DNA of 64,000 bases from Diplosphaera chodatii (taxonomy: Eukaryota; Chlorophyta; Trebouxiophyceae; Prasiolales; Stichococcaceae), in the NCBI GenBank assembly GCA_032358165.1, contig JAALGY010000033.1, positions 1 through 64,000 on the forward strand. The letters are read 5' to 3'. The translations under genes were made by a program, and so were the position numbers. Numbering within the stretch: the first letter of the stretch is position 1; each line of letters opens with the position of its first letter. The notes below the pieces were generated by a model. The model was not told where the DNA came from. It did no database searches and worked only from the letters and a program-made list of their open reading frames with translations. Positions 37,115 through 49,195 of the stretch are shown here, piece after piece.

Positions 37115-40100
37115 ATGTCCGGCGTCATAGGGGCCGCGCTGCCGCTGCTGGCGCCGCAGTCCTTCGCGCAGGGCACCCTGGAGCGCCGGGTGGCCTCCAC
37201 CAAAGACGCAGCCTTCCTGCAGACGGTGAGGGTACTGCGAGGAACGTGCCTTTCCGGAAGCTGCCCCTCAACTGACGGTGTCGCCGGCAACAGGCTGAGC
37301 ATGTGATGGTTTGCATGACGGCGCGGTCTGCTGCCTGTGCAGATTCTGTCGTCCGCAGCATTCCTGCTGGTCACCGACCGCAGCCTCTGGGTCCAATCCG
37401 AGCCGCAGCAGCCCGAAAGCGAGAGCACCGGCAGCCAGGGTGCTGCGAATGGCATGGCAGGCGCTGCCCGCGGCAGCAGCAGCACAGCAACAGGCGCAGC
37501 AGCCGACGGCAGCACGGGGCAGGCGGCGCCGCCGCGGCTGCTGTGGATGACTGCCGCGGAGCTGCAGCAGCGCCTGGGGTTGCACTTCCAGGACGGCGCC
37601 TTCAGTCCTCAGGCCGGTGCGTGTGCAGCCTCAGGTCGCCTGGAGCTGCTTGACGTCATGGTGAAAGACTCGCTCTGTTTACAGCCGGCATCAGCAGGTT
37701 GCAACAGGCGGCCTTGCATGGTGACGCACAGTGCTGCACAGGCTGCTGGTGCGGTGCTCCCGTTGGGTGCGGCCTGTGAATTGCTGGCCACCGGTCACCC
37801 AAGAGCTCGCTGTCTCTGTTCAGGCGGAGGCGAGGCGTGGTCCGCGGCGCCCTTCCTGCTGGGCCGCGAGTCGGACGCGTGCGTGCGCTTCGTGCTGCCG
37901 CTGCCGGCCGCGCGGCTGCCCGCCCTGCAGCAGCAGGCGGAGGAGCGAGGTGCCCGCTTGACCGTCGCATAAGCTCGCATGTGCACATCAAAGCAGCACC
38001 TCCATGCATGTGCAGCTGCACTCGACTGGCCGGGCCGTCGTGTGGTGTCCAAATCGGCGTGGGACGGCATCAGACGCGGGTGCGTTCACTGCTGCAGGGT
38101 GGCAGCGGTGCGACCTGCGGACGCTCATGTCCGAGCTGCCGGCGGCGGAGCTGGCGCTCGCCGGCCACGCGGTCGCGCTGGCGGCCTGGCACGAGGTGGG
38201 ACATGATGTCAGAGTGCCGAGACTCCGGTCATCTGTGTGCACTATCACCATCACCCGCAATATGCAAATTGCACATCCGCAACTTGCACATCTGTAGCGC
38301 CTAGCAGCACGAGGCATGGCACGCCCTCATGACGGCTGGGCCCACTGCAGCTGGTAGGTATCTTACTGATCCTGGCTGCGTTGCGCCGCAGCTGAACGCG
38401 TTCTGCGGGCGGTGCGGCGCGCCGACGGCCGCCATCGAGGGCGGCGCCAAGCGGCAGTGCGCCGCCGAGGCGCGGCACCGCGTGTACCCGCGCACCGACC
38501 CCGTGGTGGGCACACCTGTTTGTGAGGTCTAGGGTGTGAGGCAGCAGTAACTCCCCCCGCGATGTGCCACATGATCATCTGTGCAAAGAGGGCGGCAGGC
38601 GCGCTCTTCTGGGCCGCCGCCGCCGGCCCCCGCCAGCTGCGGCGCCGCCGCCTGTTTGCCAGGCGTCGCGGGGCTGCCGGCGCCCCACGTGCAGCGCGGC
38701 CCCAAGCGTGGCGCTCAGGCGCTGGCGGCGCTGCTCTTGCAGGCGATCATGATGGTGGAGTCGGCGGACGGGGCGCACGCGCTGCTGGGGCGCAGCCACG
38801 GCCACCGCCCGGGCATGCTGACCTGCCTGTCCGGCTTCATCGACCAGTCGGAGTCAATTGGTGTGCTCATCTGCGCGGCGGACCTGGGGTGAATGGTTGA
38901 TATGCCTACCCATGGGTGGCCGAGCAACAGGCTGCACCGACACACGGCACCTGCCAGTGGCTCGGCAGTGCATCAGGGCTCGGCAGAGCACTAGGGCTCA
39001 GCAGTGGGCAGCCAGCCAAGCGTCAGGTCACAGCGTCACACAGCGTTTGGAGTTGCGCTGTCCCTGCCGGCGCCTGGTCAGCACTTGGCTGTGAGCTGCA
39101 GAGGAGGCGGTGCGGCGGGAGGTCATGGAGGAGGCCGGCCTGCGCGTCGGCCCCGTAGCGATTGTGGGCTCGCAGCCGTGGCCCATCGGTAGGTGGTGCT
39201 CAGAACATGGGACATCACATACACAGGCAATGGCTGCCGGCTGCCAAAGTCACAGGGCAAAACCTGACATGGGCACTGTCGTTGGGGGTCACTGAGCACA
39301 GGGTGCATGAGCGACTGCAGGTCAGGAACCAAACGCAGCAGCAACCCCACGCAAACTGTGTTACAGATGCTGATGCGTGGATGGTTTGCCACCGCAGGCC
39401 GCGGCGGGTCGTGCGAGCTGATGATCGGCTGCGTGGCGCAGGCGGCGCCGGGCCAGGAGCTGCGGGTGGATCGCGATGAGATGGAGGACGTCAGGTGCGC
39501 TGGCGTATTATTTGGCGTCAGCAGTCTAGTGCACGTTTGCCCTCATGTACTTTGCGGTGCCTACTGTGCTGAGCGCAGTTCACGCTATGGCAGTGGTGAG
39601 CAATCCTGTGTGAGCAGTGCTCGTCTGCGCCCTGGCCCGCCACCCTTTCGAGGCATGCTGTTGAGTACCTCGCATCCTGGATGCTGTGGCTGGTGGCACT
39701 CGTGCCAGTGCCTGCATGGAGAGCAGGCAGGCGATAGAATCCATTGTGCCCGGGCGTCTGCAGGTGGGTGCCGCGCGAGGTGGTGGCGCGGGCGGTGCAG
39801 GCCAGCGCAGCCGGGGACTCTCTGGCCAAGTACCAAGGTGCCGAGCCCGGAACCCCTGCGCGCAGCATGCTGGCGGTGCCGCCCCCGTCACAGCAGCCGC
39901 TGCCATGCCGCGTGGTTCTGCATCAGCTTGAAACCTGCCTTCGTCGCGCCTGCTTCAGAGCCAGCTGCCGGCAGTTGAGCGGAGGTGCCTGCAATGCAGG
40001 GGGTGTCGCACCGGATGCGGACATCGGGTTCTGGCTGCCGCCACCGTATGCCATTGCGCACAACCTCATTCGCGAGTGGGTGCAGCGGAAGGACAGCTGG

Positions 40101-40118
40101 TTCTCCAGCAGGCTGTGA
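37115..40118 (+). CDS. NADH pyrophosphatase (Nudix, NUDT12/NudC type), peroxisomal
   Basis: The enzyme class hydrolyses NADH to NMNH and AMP. Ten exons join in phase: 37115-37225, 37343-37616, 37824-37949, 38098-38195, 38392-38505, 38743-38860, 39102-39188, 39398-39494, 39764-39837 and 40000-40118, giving 405 residues. The zinc-ribbon part FCGRCGAPT...KRQC precedes HRVYPRTDPV. The Nudix box is complete, beginning GFIDQSESIEE and ending REVMEEAGL across the exon 6/7 junction. The C-terminal half carries QPWPIG and SCELMIGCVA, as in this subfamily. The last three residues are SRL, an accepted plant PTS1 signal, so a peroxisomal location is inferred. The fourth zinc ligand expected in the ribbon appears to be arginine (CAAEARH). 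It converges with the BTB gene, with only 181 bp between the two stops. Confidence 0.93.
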
Positions 40119-40299
40119 TCTGGGCTTCATTTGCTGGCCAAAAACAATGGTGCCGGTTTCCAGATGGTACAGAGATACATGATGTGGCAGTACAGCAGAT
40201 GCAGTCATTGACCGTCAGTTGCACACTCTGCTAGTGTTGCAGCACTGGTGTACATGCAGCTAGCCCATCCTCATATTTACTTGTCTCTTGTTGCTCACG

Positions 40300-41543
40300 T
40301 CACAAGTGCAGCTCCTGCCTCTTGCGGTTGAAGGCTTTGCGATCTTGCTTGACCATTGGCACCTCTCGGAGATGTTCCAGAAGCTGACGGTAGCGGGATT
40401 CCTTTTCCTGGAGCTTATCGCACTTGTCCGCCAGCTTCTCGCGCAGCTGCCGATCCTGCTGTGTGTTGTGGCTCGCAGCTGCATATGCTGACTCTAATGT
40501 CTTCATGCGCTTGTTCATGAGTTCCGTGACCATGGCACCAGGCAAGTCGGCGCACCAGTCCGCTCCATGCATCCTGCGTCATTGACCACACGCTGCATAT
40601 GAGCCTGTTTAAAAGCCTCGTGGGCACTGTTGACGCATGCTATAAACAATACGCTATGCCAGCAGCAGATGGTTCCATGGAGGTAGATGCGCAGTCCTGC
40701 GCATCAGCTGTTGCAGTTTGTACATCTCAGTGACGGACAGCTCACCGGACGACATCCTGGAAGTTGCTGCCGGTTGTAAGATAGCGCTGACAGCGCTCCA
40801 CATCAAGCGCCATGTCGAATGCGCATGCCACGTACATGAGGTGTGGAAGAGTAGACGTGCACAGCGGCTCGGCTTCCAAGAAACGCTCGCAATTCTGCTG
40901 GATGTCTTGCACATCATACTTCCTGGCAAGTTCCAGCAAAGGCTTGATATTTGACCAGCTGACATAGCTGTGGGCGTCATACATGCCGTTGATCAGCAAG
41001 AGCACGGTTGCAGCATCTTCGTGCAGTGGCAGCTCGGCAGTTGTAGGCTGTAGATCAGCCAGCAACGTCCTGCATTGCAGGCGCACATACACTCTGTCTT
41101 GCCGCACGTGTGTCTGGTTATATGGAGGCTTTTGTGTCCATGCACATGTAATCACTCCTTGCGTCACGATGTGCAGAGGACCAGTATCATATACACCATG
41201 AGCAGGGATGGGTCAATTCCATCCCTGATACCCAGCGATTCTCACCACATGCATACCCAAGTACTGTACTCTGCTCGAGCAGCTTGGCCTTATGCACATG
41301 GTACTTGGTCCCGTCGGAAGCCAGCAGACAGCAGTCGGTTGGGCTGGCTGCGAGGCGGGCTGAGACCTTCTTGCTGAACTGAAGTGGGGTCTCGTTGAGA
41401 ATTCCCGCCAACGAGAGCTCTTCCTTTTCTGGCACCATCCTCATCACTGTGATGGTTGCACCCACGTACCGCCGTTTGTTCCACCAGATCACATGCACAT
41501 GGGCTGGAAATGCGACATGAACCCTGTTATCGCTATCGCTCAT
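40300..41543 (-). CDS. BTB/POZ domain protein with C-terminal coiled coil
   Basis: Three exons (41543-41257, 41069-40746, 40573-40300) join in phase to 294 residues. The N-terminal 75 residues (MSDSDNRVHVAF...) match nothing I know. The BTB fold follows: DCCLLASDGTKYHVHKAKLL, then EQSTVLG across the first intron, LPLHEDAATVLLLINGMYD and LELARKYDVQDIQQNCERFL. A short BACK-like helical part leads to a charged tail (MNKRMKTLE...DKLQEKESRYRQLLEHL) that should form a coiled coil. BTB proteins commonly act as dimerisation modules or Cullin-3 adaptors. No MATH, Kelch or TAZ partner domain is present, so the substrate or partner is unknown. The start was chosen as the methionine before DSDNRV; an in-frame ATG 17 codons upstream (41,594) is possible. 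Confidence 0.87.
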
Positions 41544-41900
41544 GGGATCCTGGAACACTGCTGGTGCTGAGCACGCGAATAGAATTCTGATCAATAGGTG
41601 TCAAAGAGTCCCAGGTGCCTGTTAGGCCTGACAACTGCGAGTTTGTTTCATTCAAAAACTATATTGAATTCAATTGTTGCCTATGCATCACTAGAGAAGC
41701 ACCGTGCACAGTCTCAGAGCCGTTCAGAGCCCCCAGCAAAAGCAAGCAGATCGCTGAGTAACATATACATTTGACATAGCGCAACACCCGCCCGCAGCCC
41801 TGGTGTCAAAAGCACTATATATGACAGAGCTACAAACTCCGATGGCAAAGCACACAAGGATCTTCAAGAAACGCACATGCTGACAACACGATCTATCAGA
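41544..41900. other. Short intergenic stretch, locally AT-rich
   Basis: It separates the 5' end of the BTB gene from the 3' end of the copper ATPase. AACTATATTGAATTCAATTG-like sequence near 41,660 and GCACTATATATGAC near 41,810 are AT-rich. The second resembles a TATA box but lies about 270 bp upstream of the BTB start. No coding segment seen. Confidence 0.4.
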
Positions 41901-44900
41901 TCACGACACCACCAGCTGCCGCATCACAGGCGTCGGCGGCCTGTACGACCGCAGCAGCAGCGACGAGCACACCACGCTGACGCTGCTGAGCGCCATCGCG
42001 CCGCCTGCACAGATGGGCACATCTCTCAGACCACACCTGATCACAGTTTTCCATGCAAGCGTCGAAGCAGGAAAGCGAGGTGATTCCGGGTGCTCACCTG
42101 CCACCCAGGGCGGCATCTGCCACCGGGTCGGCGGGAACAGCGCGCCCGCGGCCAGCGGGATCATGAGCGTGTTGTAGCCGAACGCCCACAGGTAGTTGAG
42201 CCGGATGCGGCGGAAGGTGCGCGCCGACAGGTCCAGCGCCGTCAGCACGTCGCCAAGATCCGACTTCATTAGCACGTAGTCCGCCGCCTCGATCGCGATG
42301 TCCGTGCCTGCGCAATGCAAGCGTTGTGGTGGGTCCGCGTCACCACGCTGTTGCACGCAGCGGGCCCTCATCCTGCTCATGCCCACGTGCATGAGGCAGC
42401 CTTTGTGCGACGGCTGTGGGCCATCAGGGCAGGGCCAGTAGGGGAGCTGCATTGCAGGATGCAGGGCTGTTGTGCGCAGAGCAGCCGCACTGTAGCCGGC
42501 CTCTCGCTGCTGCAAAGCATGCTGCTTGGTATGGTGTCCGCATGCAGCGCCGCCACACCTGAGCCGATGGCGATGCCGACGTCGGCCTGCGCCAGCGCCG
42601 GGGAGTCGTTCACGCCGTCGCCCACCATGGCGACCGCCGTGCCGCCGGACTGCAGCGCCCGCACCGCGTCCGCCTTTCCGCCGGGCAGCACCTGCGGTTC
42701 TGGATCACACGTCCGTAAACGGCTGAGGCTTACCACTCAGCAGCGTCAGCTGCGAGCGTTTCCGTCGCCGGGCAGCCTGGACTGCTGAGCTTGCTAATGC
42801 AAGGGCAAGGCGAGGAAGCGACGTCAGGTAGGGCTGCACTGGCTGGAGCCGTGGCCTGCGCCTGCCAAGCAGCATGGCTGCGCACCTCGGCGGTGACGTG
42901 GCGGATGCCCAGGCGGGCGGCGATGATGCGCGCCGTCGTCCAGTTGTCGCCCGTCAGCATGTGGCACGCGCGCCCCGAGGCCTGCGCCCAACAGTGTCCA
43001 GGGTCAGATATGCAGTCTTGCTCCGTGCGTTGATAGTCAGCCAGTTTGTGCACCAGGGCGAAGGCATGTGTCAGAGTGAGTGGATGTGGACATGCTGTTG
43101 CGCATCCTGAGCTCTGCAGACCGCACCTGCAGCGCTGCGATGACGCCGGCGGCTTCGGGCTTGACCGGGTCCGCCACCGCAAACACCGCCAGCAGCCTGC
43201 GCGCCGCAGACAGCAGTGAGCAAGGAGCACAACACTCATGTCACTGCATCACATGACAGGGGGTGCGCAACACGGCGTCACCTGCCGTCGCCGGCGACGA
43301 AGGCGCAGGTGTGGCCGCGCCCCTCGGCCGCGCGCACCCACTCGACGGCATCACCGCCGACGGCTATGCCCGCCTCATCCATGAGCCGGCGGCTGCCGAC
43401 CAGCGCCTGCACACGCCGCTCTGCGTCGCCGCCGCCGCCGCTGCCGCTGCCGCTGCTGCCATGCGCTGACCCATGCATGCTGCCGCCGGCGCCCGCGCCG
43501 CCGGCCGGCGAGGCGGGCCGGTGCACCGTGCACCTGACCCCCCTGCAGCAGCAGCAGCGCAGGACCTGGCGGGATTCGACTGAGATCGATGGTCCAACAC
43601 CAACATCTGGCCAAGCCAGGGGGCCGAACTGCACCAAGAGGCAGACCGCTAGAGCACCGCAACATGCACATCGGGACGAGCGTCAAGGGTGTAGGTCTCA
43701 GGTTTGATTGCGTACCTTCCCGGGAGGGTTTCCAGGTCTGAGACCGGAGCCACCCAGCTGACGTTCTTGCAGCCGCCGATGGACTGGGCAGCCTGCCGGC
43801 TGCTGTGACTGCTGTTCGCTGCTCTTGTGCTGCCGCCGCCGCCCGTGCTGATGTCCGCATCAGACGGGCCGATGGCGCGCTCGGCAAAGCCCAGCAGCGC
43901 GGCCGCTACAGGGTGGTCGCTGGACGCCTCGGCCGCGGCCGCCAGCTGCAGCACCTCCGGCAGGCCAGTCTGCACCGCGGAGACGTTGCCCTGACTGACC
44001 CAGATGCATCACACCAGCTGCATAGCTCGCCTTGGCATGCATCACAGATGGCACGTTGTGTCTCCAAGCAAGAGGTTTCATGGGCTGCTTGCCTGGCGGT
44101 CGAACACGCGGTGCTCCAGGACAGTCGGCTTGCCGACGGTCAGCGTGCCGGTCTTGTCAAACACCACGGCCCTGACCTTGGTCGCGCGCTCCATCCCGTC
44201 TGCCCCCTGCAGCACGGCAGCACAACTATTGAGGCGGCACGCTCGTTCGGCCTGCTGCGAACGCAGGCTGGCACAGTGGCTTACAGCAATGGCGCAGCAC
44301 TGCTTGCAGCTGTGCACAGCATGCGCCATGCACCGTCCCGGGAAAATCTCTCAACTGCAGGCGCTGCGGAGCTATTTTGGACCAGCTGTCCCTGCACATC
44401 GTAGAGGTAGCAAGCAACATGCCTTGATCAGGATGCCGTTGGAGGCCGCGATGCCGGAGCCGACCATCACGGCCGTGGGCGCCGCCAGCCCCACCGCGCA
44501 GGGGCACGCGATGACCAGCACGCTGATGCCTGCAGCGCGGGACACAGCAGGCAAAACTGAGTCGCTGCTGTCATGCGTCACTAGGACACGCTGCGATGCT
44601 CACAGCCAGTCCAGGCCTGGGACTGGGAAAACAAAGCAGGGTTGCCAGTGTTGGGGGTGGCAGGAATCAGCTCGCACCAAACAGCAGCGCGAAGACGAAG
44701 TCGTTGCTGTCGTCCGGCTGCCAGCTGCGGGGGAAGGAGTTGGTGACGCCTGCAGGGTGGAGCAAACCCTGTTTGTGATGGTGCCCACTCTTTATAGCTG
44801 CATGGTGACCTGAAGCGCCGCTGCTCACTGGAGCCGGGTGTGAAGAAAAGCCACGGCGTGGAACGGTGTGGCCATGCCTGCCAGGAACCAGGCGAGCCAG

Positions 44901-47900
44901 GTGACAAAGGCGACGGCGCACACCGCCGGCACGAAGACCGCCGACACCCGGTCCCCCAGGGCCTGCACCCCAGGCAATCGTGTCGACAGAAGCACATGTT
45001 GAGATGACTCTGTAAGGGTCTGGCCCACCGGCCAATACTTGCTGGTGCAGGACGATGACTTTCCCAGGACCAGGAACCTCTTGAACCTCCTGAACCGTTC
45101 ATGACGTCTCCACCAACGTGCACTACCTTGTCAGGGGCGTGAACCCCACCTGGATGGGCGCCTTGGACAGCTGGGCGCCCTCCACCAGGCGCACGATCTG
45201 CGCGAGCGTGGTGTCCGCGCCCGTGCGGCTGACGCGCACGTGCAGCACGCCGCCGCCGTTCACCGACCCTGGCGCAAGCAGCAGCGCGGCATCAGGAATG
45301 AGGTTCCAGAGCGGCTGGTGATCGAGCAGGCGGCATGCCGCTGCTGCTTGATCAAACCTGCCGAACACAGCGACGTCCTGGCACCCTGGACCGCGGCTTG
45401 TGTGAGCGCCGACGGCAGCGCAGAAAAGTGTGGCGCCAGGTCCTCACCGCTGATGACGGGCGAGCCGGCGCGCTTGGCGACGGGCGCCGACTCCCCCGTG
45501 ATCATGGACTCGTCCACGAAGGACGAGCCGCTGGCCACCTCGCCATCCGCCGGCGCCTTAGCGTACGGCTTGATCTGCAACCCGCGGCACATCATGACTA
45601 CAAGGCAGCAGCGCCAGCCCCTGGGCAGCAGGCATATGCGATGTTGCAGTGCGCCGCGCTCACAGTCGCGCGACGGCAGCACTGGCTGATGCAGCGCTTC
45701 TGGAGCCCGCCATTTTCAATCAGTCGCATGTTTGCACGGGCCCCAGGCAGCAGCTCAGGAGCCGCAGGAGCAGCCCGAGCCATCGGTGATAACGCCCGCG
45801 TGGCAGCCGGAGCCGACCCTGAACCCTAACCTTGAGTAGGTCGCCGCGCTGCACCAGCGCGATGGGAACCTCCTCCTCCTCGGTAACGTGCCCGTCGCCG
45901 TCCAGCGTCAGCAGCAGCGCCGTGGCGGGCGCCAGCCGCAGCAGCTGCTGCACCGCCTGCGCGCAGGTGACACGCAGGTGGCACAATGCTGAGATGAGTG
46001 GCATAACCTAGAACCTGAAACCACATCAGCCGCTCCAGCTGCTGTGCAGGCGCACAGCAATGGCTCCCCGCACAGATCACTGCGTGGAGGTCAAAGCCCC
46101 AGCTAGCAGCCAGGCCATTGGCGAGGCTTCGGGCTGATGCTCATGACTTTGGCTGATGCGACTGCCGGCAGCGCAGTGCCGTTAGAGCGTACAGAAAGAT
46201 GCACACCTTGGAGGCGCGGCCCTTGGGCCTTGTCCTGATCCGCATGTCGCAGCACAGGTACGTCAGGTGTGGAACTTTCGAAATTCCTGCCAAATGTGCG
46301 CACCCGGGAGGTGCGGCCCTTGGCGGCGCCCTCCAGCAGCTTGCCCAGCGCGATGAAGGTGATCAGCAGCGCGCTCGTCTCAAAGAACTCCACCGCCTGC
46401 CGGGCAAGGCACCACGAGTTTGATATGATACATAAAAGCGATACGAGGTTGCCGCCATATCCTAGATCAGCTAGGCGGGCGATGCTGTATAATTCAACTG
46501 AGCAGAGGCATCGGGAAGCGACACGATGCTGCGAGAGGCAACAGCGGCTGACCTTGTAGTCGGGGCCATGCGCGGCGCGGCCGTAGATGATGGAGAAGAC
46601 GGAATACCAGTACGCCGCCATGGTCCCCACCGAGATCAGCACGTACCTGTTGCAGATGTGCAAGGTGTTTGTGAGCACTTGGCCGCTGTGTGCAGGCAGG
46701 CAACAGGCAGGCAAACTGCAAACTGTCAGGCATGGCATCATGTTCGCTAGCAGACAAGGGGTGCACTGGTTGAACCTCAGGGTGGTTGCTTGCAGTGCCA
46801 ACACATAGACATTCAGTGCATTGGCGGCCGACGTTAGCAGGAGACCAGGCGCACATGTTGGCGGATCCATGGCGCAGGGAACGCGCGGCGCCGCGGTGGA
46901 TGGGCCACCCGACGATGAACTGCACAGCAGCAGCAACGGCCAGTTGTGTCAGCAAGGATCCGCTGCAAATGCTGAGTCCACCGTGGTGGTCCGCTGACAT
47001 ACCAGCGTCCGGTGAGTCGGCAGCAAGTGCCAGGGCACTACACCAACCGGCTGCTGGCATACAGTTTCACCAGTGAGGCAGCCAGGAGTGCGAACCTGCA
47101 CGGGCGTGGTCAGCACGAACTTCAGGATGTGGCCAAGCTCCACGCCGCCGGCCCGCGTCTGCGTGATGACCTTCAGCCCCGGCACATACGGCACTACCTG
47201 CAGCGACAGGCGCCCGTGTGCCGCAGGTTCGGGAGAGAACAGCCCAGGATGGCCGCCTCACAGCAGGAGCATGCCGCGCCAGCGCCAGAGGTCCCGACCA
47301 CGGGTGTGCACACGTGGCAATTGACGGCAGCAGGCAGACGCCAGTTGACCAGGCCGCTGCAGCCACACGGGTGTGAAGGGCTTGAGGCAGCGCAGCGCAC
47401 TAAACCCCTAAACCCTAAACCATGACGCACCATGGCCAGCAGGAAGGTGGGGACCGCGAACAGCGCGCCCCAGGCGAAGCGGCGCAGCCAGAAGCGGCGG
47501 TCGGCCTCGGCGGCGTCGTTCCCGCCGCCGCCGCCGCCGCAGTCCTCGCCATCGTCCAGCCGCGCCGGGTACCCCAAGTCGTTCCCCACCAGCCGCAGCA
47601 GCGTGCGCACGCCGACCACATCCGGGTCGAAGCGGACCTGTGGAAAAACAGACCAGCACCCGGTTGACGACTGAGAGTGCCATCGGCTGCTCGACGGCTT
47701 GCACGTCACCACCAAAACCAAGTGTGCATCAGGAGCATGGATGCGACTGTGGCAACAGCTGCATGAGCGTGCGGTGTCTTGCAGCGCCGCAGGCGGCTGC
47801 AGGCCATCTGTGATCTTTAGGGCAAGCGCACCTCGGCTTTGCGGGTCAGCAGGCTGACCTTGGCTTCCAGCACGCCCGGCTGCCGCTGCAGGGCCTGCTC

Positions 47901-49195
47901 GATCTTGCCGCTGCACGGCAGAGACAGGTACCAGCTCATACATACTTGAATGTGCATCACGCTGAACACGAGCTCAAAGCACACATGAACCCTTCGATGC
48001 CAGTTTCAACAACGCTAGTCTGATCCAAAAGGGTTTTCCAAGGCAGGAGCACGTGACAGGCCACCCCAGCGTGCCTGCAGCAGGGCGCAGCCAGGCCAGA
48101 CATCGCCAGTGTGGAGCAGGGCAAGATAAAAGCAGCACCAGGTCCGCCAGGGTTCGAAGTTGACATCAGTATTCAAGGATTGAAGTCGCCCACCTGCAGG
48201 CAGAGCAGATCATGCCGTCCACGTGCAGCCGCGCCGTCCCCCGTTCCGTCCCCTGCCCCAGCAGCCGGCCGTCGAACCCCGCGTCCTCCACCGACTCCAC
48301 CAGCTCCTCCTGCGCAGTCGGGCAATGCGCTGTTGTGCACTGCCAGACGTAGCCGTCCCCAGTGCCCGCATTCGTCTGCAGCTAGCGGCCCCTGCTCCTA
48401 CCCCATACGTCGCCGCTGCTGAGCTCATGTGCGTCCACCACAGCATACCGCATGAGCTGCTGTGGTGCTCTCAGACTTGTGTACATATCGCTCAACCGTC
48501 GCAGCTGACAAGCCAGCCTCGTTGACAAGCAGCTGCCTTGTTGCACACACCACTCCTGCATTCTGCACCGCCGTGCACCGAGGTGTGGTCAACCCACTGC
48601 CGGAAACCAACCCACCTCCTTGACGAGCAGGGGCTCGTACTCGACGCGCGCCTCCTGCGTCGTCAGCGCCACGTGCGCCCGCCGGACCCCCGCCCGCCGC
48701 CGCAGCGCCGCCTCCACCGCCGCGCTGCACGCGCTGCACGTCATGCCGCCCACCTGCCGCATTTGATAAACACAAGATCAAATGCAGTGATGCGGCCGCG
48801 GCAGTGTGGCTTTGAAGACAGAGGTCTTGGACACATGCAGCTGCGCATCGGGTGCCAGCAACGTGATGGGGTGGCCGCCACCTGCGACCGGGGTCAAGGG
48901 CGTCTGTGCAACAAAACGGCCAGGGCGCCACCTGCAGCTTGGCGACCTTGAGACCACCGCCGCTGCCATCGCTGGCGTCAGGCGCCGCGGCCGGCTCTGG
49001 CGTCTCGCCATCCAGGCCCTGCAGCGGCTCCGACGCTGGGTATGCAGGGACATGCAGCGGCTGCCGCGTTGCGGGCTGTGGCACGTTGTATGCGCCCTGC
49101 TGCAGCGGGTCTGGCGCCAGTGACGCTGAACCATTGCCGCGGGACGATGGCCGCGGCTGCAGCGCCGCCTCCGCCCGCAGCACCGCCAGCTGCAT
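41901..49195 (-). CDS. Copper-transporting P1B-type ATPase with two heavy-metal domains
   Basis: Couples ATP hydrolysis to Cu+ transport across a membrane. About 23 coding segments. The N-terminus (from 49,195) leads into HMA1 with GGMTCSAC (about 48,750) and HMA2 with DGMICSAC (about 48,200). Membrane helices follow. The actuator motif is MITGESAPV (about 45,500), the transport-site CPC motif lies in [16 protein letters not shown] (about 44,500), the phosphorylation site is [12 protein letters not shown] (about 44,150), and [10 protein letters not shown] (about 43,910), TLPGKGVR (split by an intron), [11 protein letters not shown] (about 42,950) and [15 protein letters not shown] (about 42,610) follow. 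GYNTLMIP in helix 7 and MALSS in helix 8 fit Cu+ (P1B-1) specificity. It ends at 41,901. It could be a Golgi/plasma-membrane (RAN1/HMA5-like) or plastid pump; two canonical HMA domains and no clear transit peptide favour the former. Confidence 0.93.
47401..47421. repeat. Interstitial telomere-type repeat (CCCTAAA-like)
   Basis: The plus strand reads TAAACCC, one extra C, TAAACCC and TAAACC in tandem, matching the plant/Chlorella-type telomere unit (TTTAGGG on the other strand). It lies at the exon-intron border region after the first membrane segment of the copper ATPase, probably intronic. Confidence 0.75.

Noticed and set aside
45815..45835. CCCTGAACCCTAACC as a second telomere-type repeat
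   Set aside because: Units are irregular and it borders a copper ATPase exon; too degenerate to call.
48140..48180. GGGTTCGAAG sequence resembling a tRNA T-arm
   Set aside because: No matching acceptor stem or anticodon arm could be found around it.
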